Assembly: GCA_016787485.1 (NCBI GenBank)
Contig: JAEUUL010000041.1
Coordinates: forward strand, 140,187 to 204,186
DNA length: 64,000 nucleotides
Reading direction: 5' to 3'
DNA from: Bacteroidota bacterium
GTDB lineage: Bacteria > Bacteroidota > Bacteroidia > NS11-12g > UBA955
The notes beneath the pieces were generated by a model. The model was given only the letters and a program-made list of their open reading frames with translations, was not told the DNA's origin and did not search any database. The position numbers and the translations under genes were made by a program. Below, piece by piece: positions 63,635 through 64,000 of the stretch (position 1 is its first letter; every line of letters begins with the position of its first letter).

Positions 63635-63642
63635 CAAAGCTA
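63635..63642 (-). promoter_or_regulatory. -7 promoter box (TAGCTTTG)
   Basis: Exact TAnnTTTG match on the minus strand, 4 nt before the GNAT-like ATG. Confidence 0.55.
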
Positions 63643-63819
63643 AACGCTGCAGCGGAATTTCAAAGGGGTAATGAGGGAAAGCTTTTCCTGCAGGGAAAGA
63701 ATAACTTTATAAGCTCCGAGAGACTGAACTGGATTTCGCACAGTAAATGCCTGCCACCAATCAGAAGGGTGAAAAAGCTCAACAATATGCTGAGACAAAC
63801 AACGGAGATGAACTCTCAT
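63640..63819 (-). CDS. Possible 59-residue small ORF
   Basis: ATG-initiated frame from MRVHLRCLSQHIVELFHP to LITPLKFRCSV, just upstream of the GNAT-like gene. No family, signal peptide or promoter box recognised. Its stop overlaps the next gene's -7 box. It may be only chance. Confidence 0.2.
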   Translation of the reverse strand: MRVHLRCLSQHIVELFHPSDWWQAFTVRNPVQSLGAYKVILSLQEKLSLITPLKFRCSV

Positions 63820-63867
63820 CAGGTCTTATTCCTGCACCTGCGCCATTGTCGGACTTGCAAGCGGTTT

Positions 63868-64000
63868 TCACCTTTTTAGAAGGTTACTATCCTGCATAAC
63901 CAGCCATTCAAAATAATCTGACTTGCATCGCTTTAGTTTTTTCTCGCGAATCAGCGCCGCCTTCTTTGTCGTATGGGCCTCCAAATAAATCATTTCCCAA
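63868..64000 (-). CDS. C-terminal end of a GIY-YIG-like nuclease (partial, cut by right edge)
   Basis: The minus strand is open from the right edge to a TGA at 63868. It reads WEMIYLEAHTTKKAALIREK and then KLKRCKSDYFEWL, the usual tail of small GIY-YIG nucleases (W-E-x-x-Y ... T-K-K-E-A ... R-E-K-x-x-K-x-x-K-S). The catalytic GIY-YIG part would lie outside the window, so activity cannot be judged. Confidence 0.65.
   Translation of the reverse strand, partial: WEMIYLEAHTTKKAALIREKKLKRCKSDYFEWLVMQDSNLLKR

Noticed and set aside
63661..63867. tRNA-like sequence on the minus strand (CAAGTCCGACAATGGCG)
   Set aside because: Only a T-arm-like fragment; no acceptor or anticodon stem could be paired.
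1..64000. CRISPR arrays, tRNA or rRNA genes, insertion sequences, integrons
   Set aside because: No regular spaced repeats, cloverleaf genes, transposases or att-like duplications found by reading; xerD is the only recombinase and is the housekeeping type.

Overview
The window looks like chromosomal DNA from a member of the Bacteroidota (Bacteroidetes). Four things point there: at least seven secreted proteins end in a type IX secretion (T9SS) sorting domain of the PNP...G.Y form; operon-first genes are preceded by the phylum's TAnnTTTG -7 promoter box rather than a Shine-Dalgarno sequence; the housekeeping genes are of Bacteroidota type (mitochondrial-like aconitase, ftsK followed by lolA); and lipoproteins and PKD-repeat proteins are frequent. 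I see no plasmid, phage, integron, insertion sequence, CRISPR array, rRNA or tRNA gene. The genus cannot be read from the sequence.

Layout. 1-7.3 kb: two secreted proteins on the minus strand (the first cut by the left edge), then rlmH, a START-like protein and a GH74-like propeller with T9SS signal. 7.4-13.6 kb: argS, a T9SS-exported M4 metalloprotease, and ruvC. 13.6-20.7 kb: a 2371-residue PKD/beta-helix protein. 21-26.2 kb: aconitase and a LytS/LytTR-type two-component pair. 26.2-29.5 kb: TauE-like exporter, membrane glycosyltransferase-like protein, serine hydrolase. 29.6-41.5 kb: three more surface proteins, a Tat-exported amine oxidase, a lipoprotein and a degenerate MBL-rhodanese fusion. 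41.5-46.7 kb: GT2 glycosyltransferase, a pair of related outer-membrane-like proteins, xerD and an Omp28-like lipoprotein. 46.8-56.2 kb: mostly housekeeping (glutathione peroxidase, sucD, lolA, ftsK, rnz, GT9, cyclase, aat, trmB). 56.2-64 kb: IMPACT protein, EamA transporter and ribD in one operon, nhaA, two tandem choice-of-anchor-V-like proteins, an alpha/beta hydrolase, a GNAT-like protein, and the tail of a GIY-YIG-like nuclease.

How the parts relate. The housekeeping genes serve tRNA charging and modification, rRNA methylation, chromosome segregation, recombination, the TCA cycle, riboflavin synthesis and envelope biogenesis. The secreted proteins (Asp-box propellers, a metalloprotease, adhesin-like PKD proteins) suggest a surface-active, polymer-degrading or particle-attached lifestyle. 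Their secretion machine is not in this window.

Most notable: (i) TAnnTTTG or TAnnTTCG boxes lie 4-25 nt before about 17 start codons, implying very short or leaderless mRNAs; (ii) an MBL-double-rhodanese fusion has lost its metal ligands and its catalytic cysteine; (iii) a C6/C7 tract sits between a possible start codon and the signal peptide of a surface protein gene; (iv) two adjacent outer-membrane-like proteins share a C-terminal module; (v) two tandem paralogues carry heme-like C-x4-CH and C-x6-CH motifs. I found no clearly new multi-gene system, and say so.
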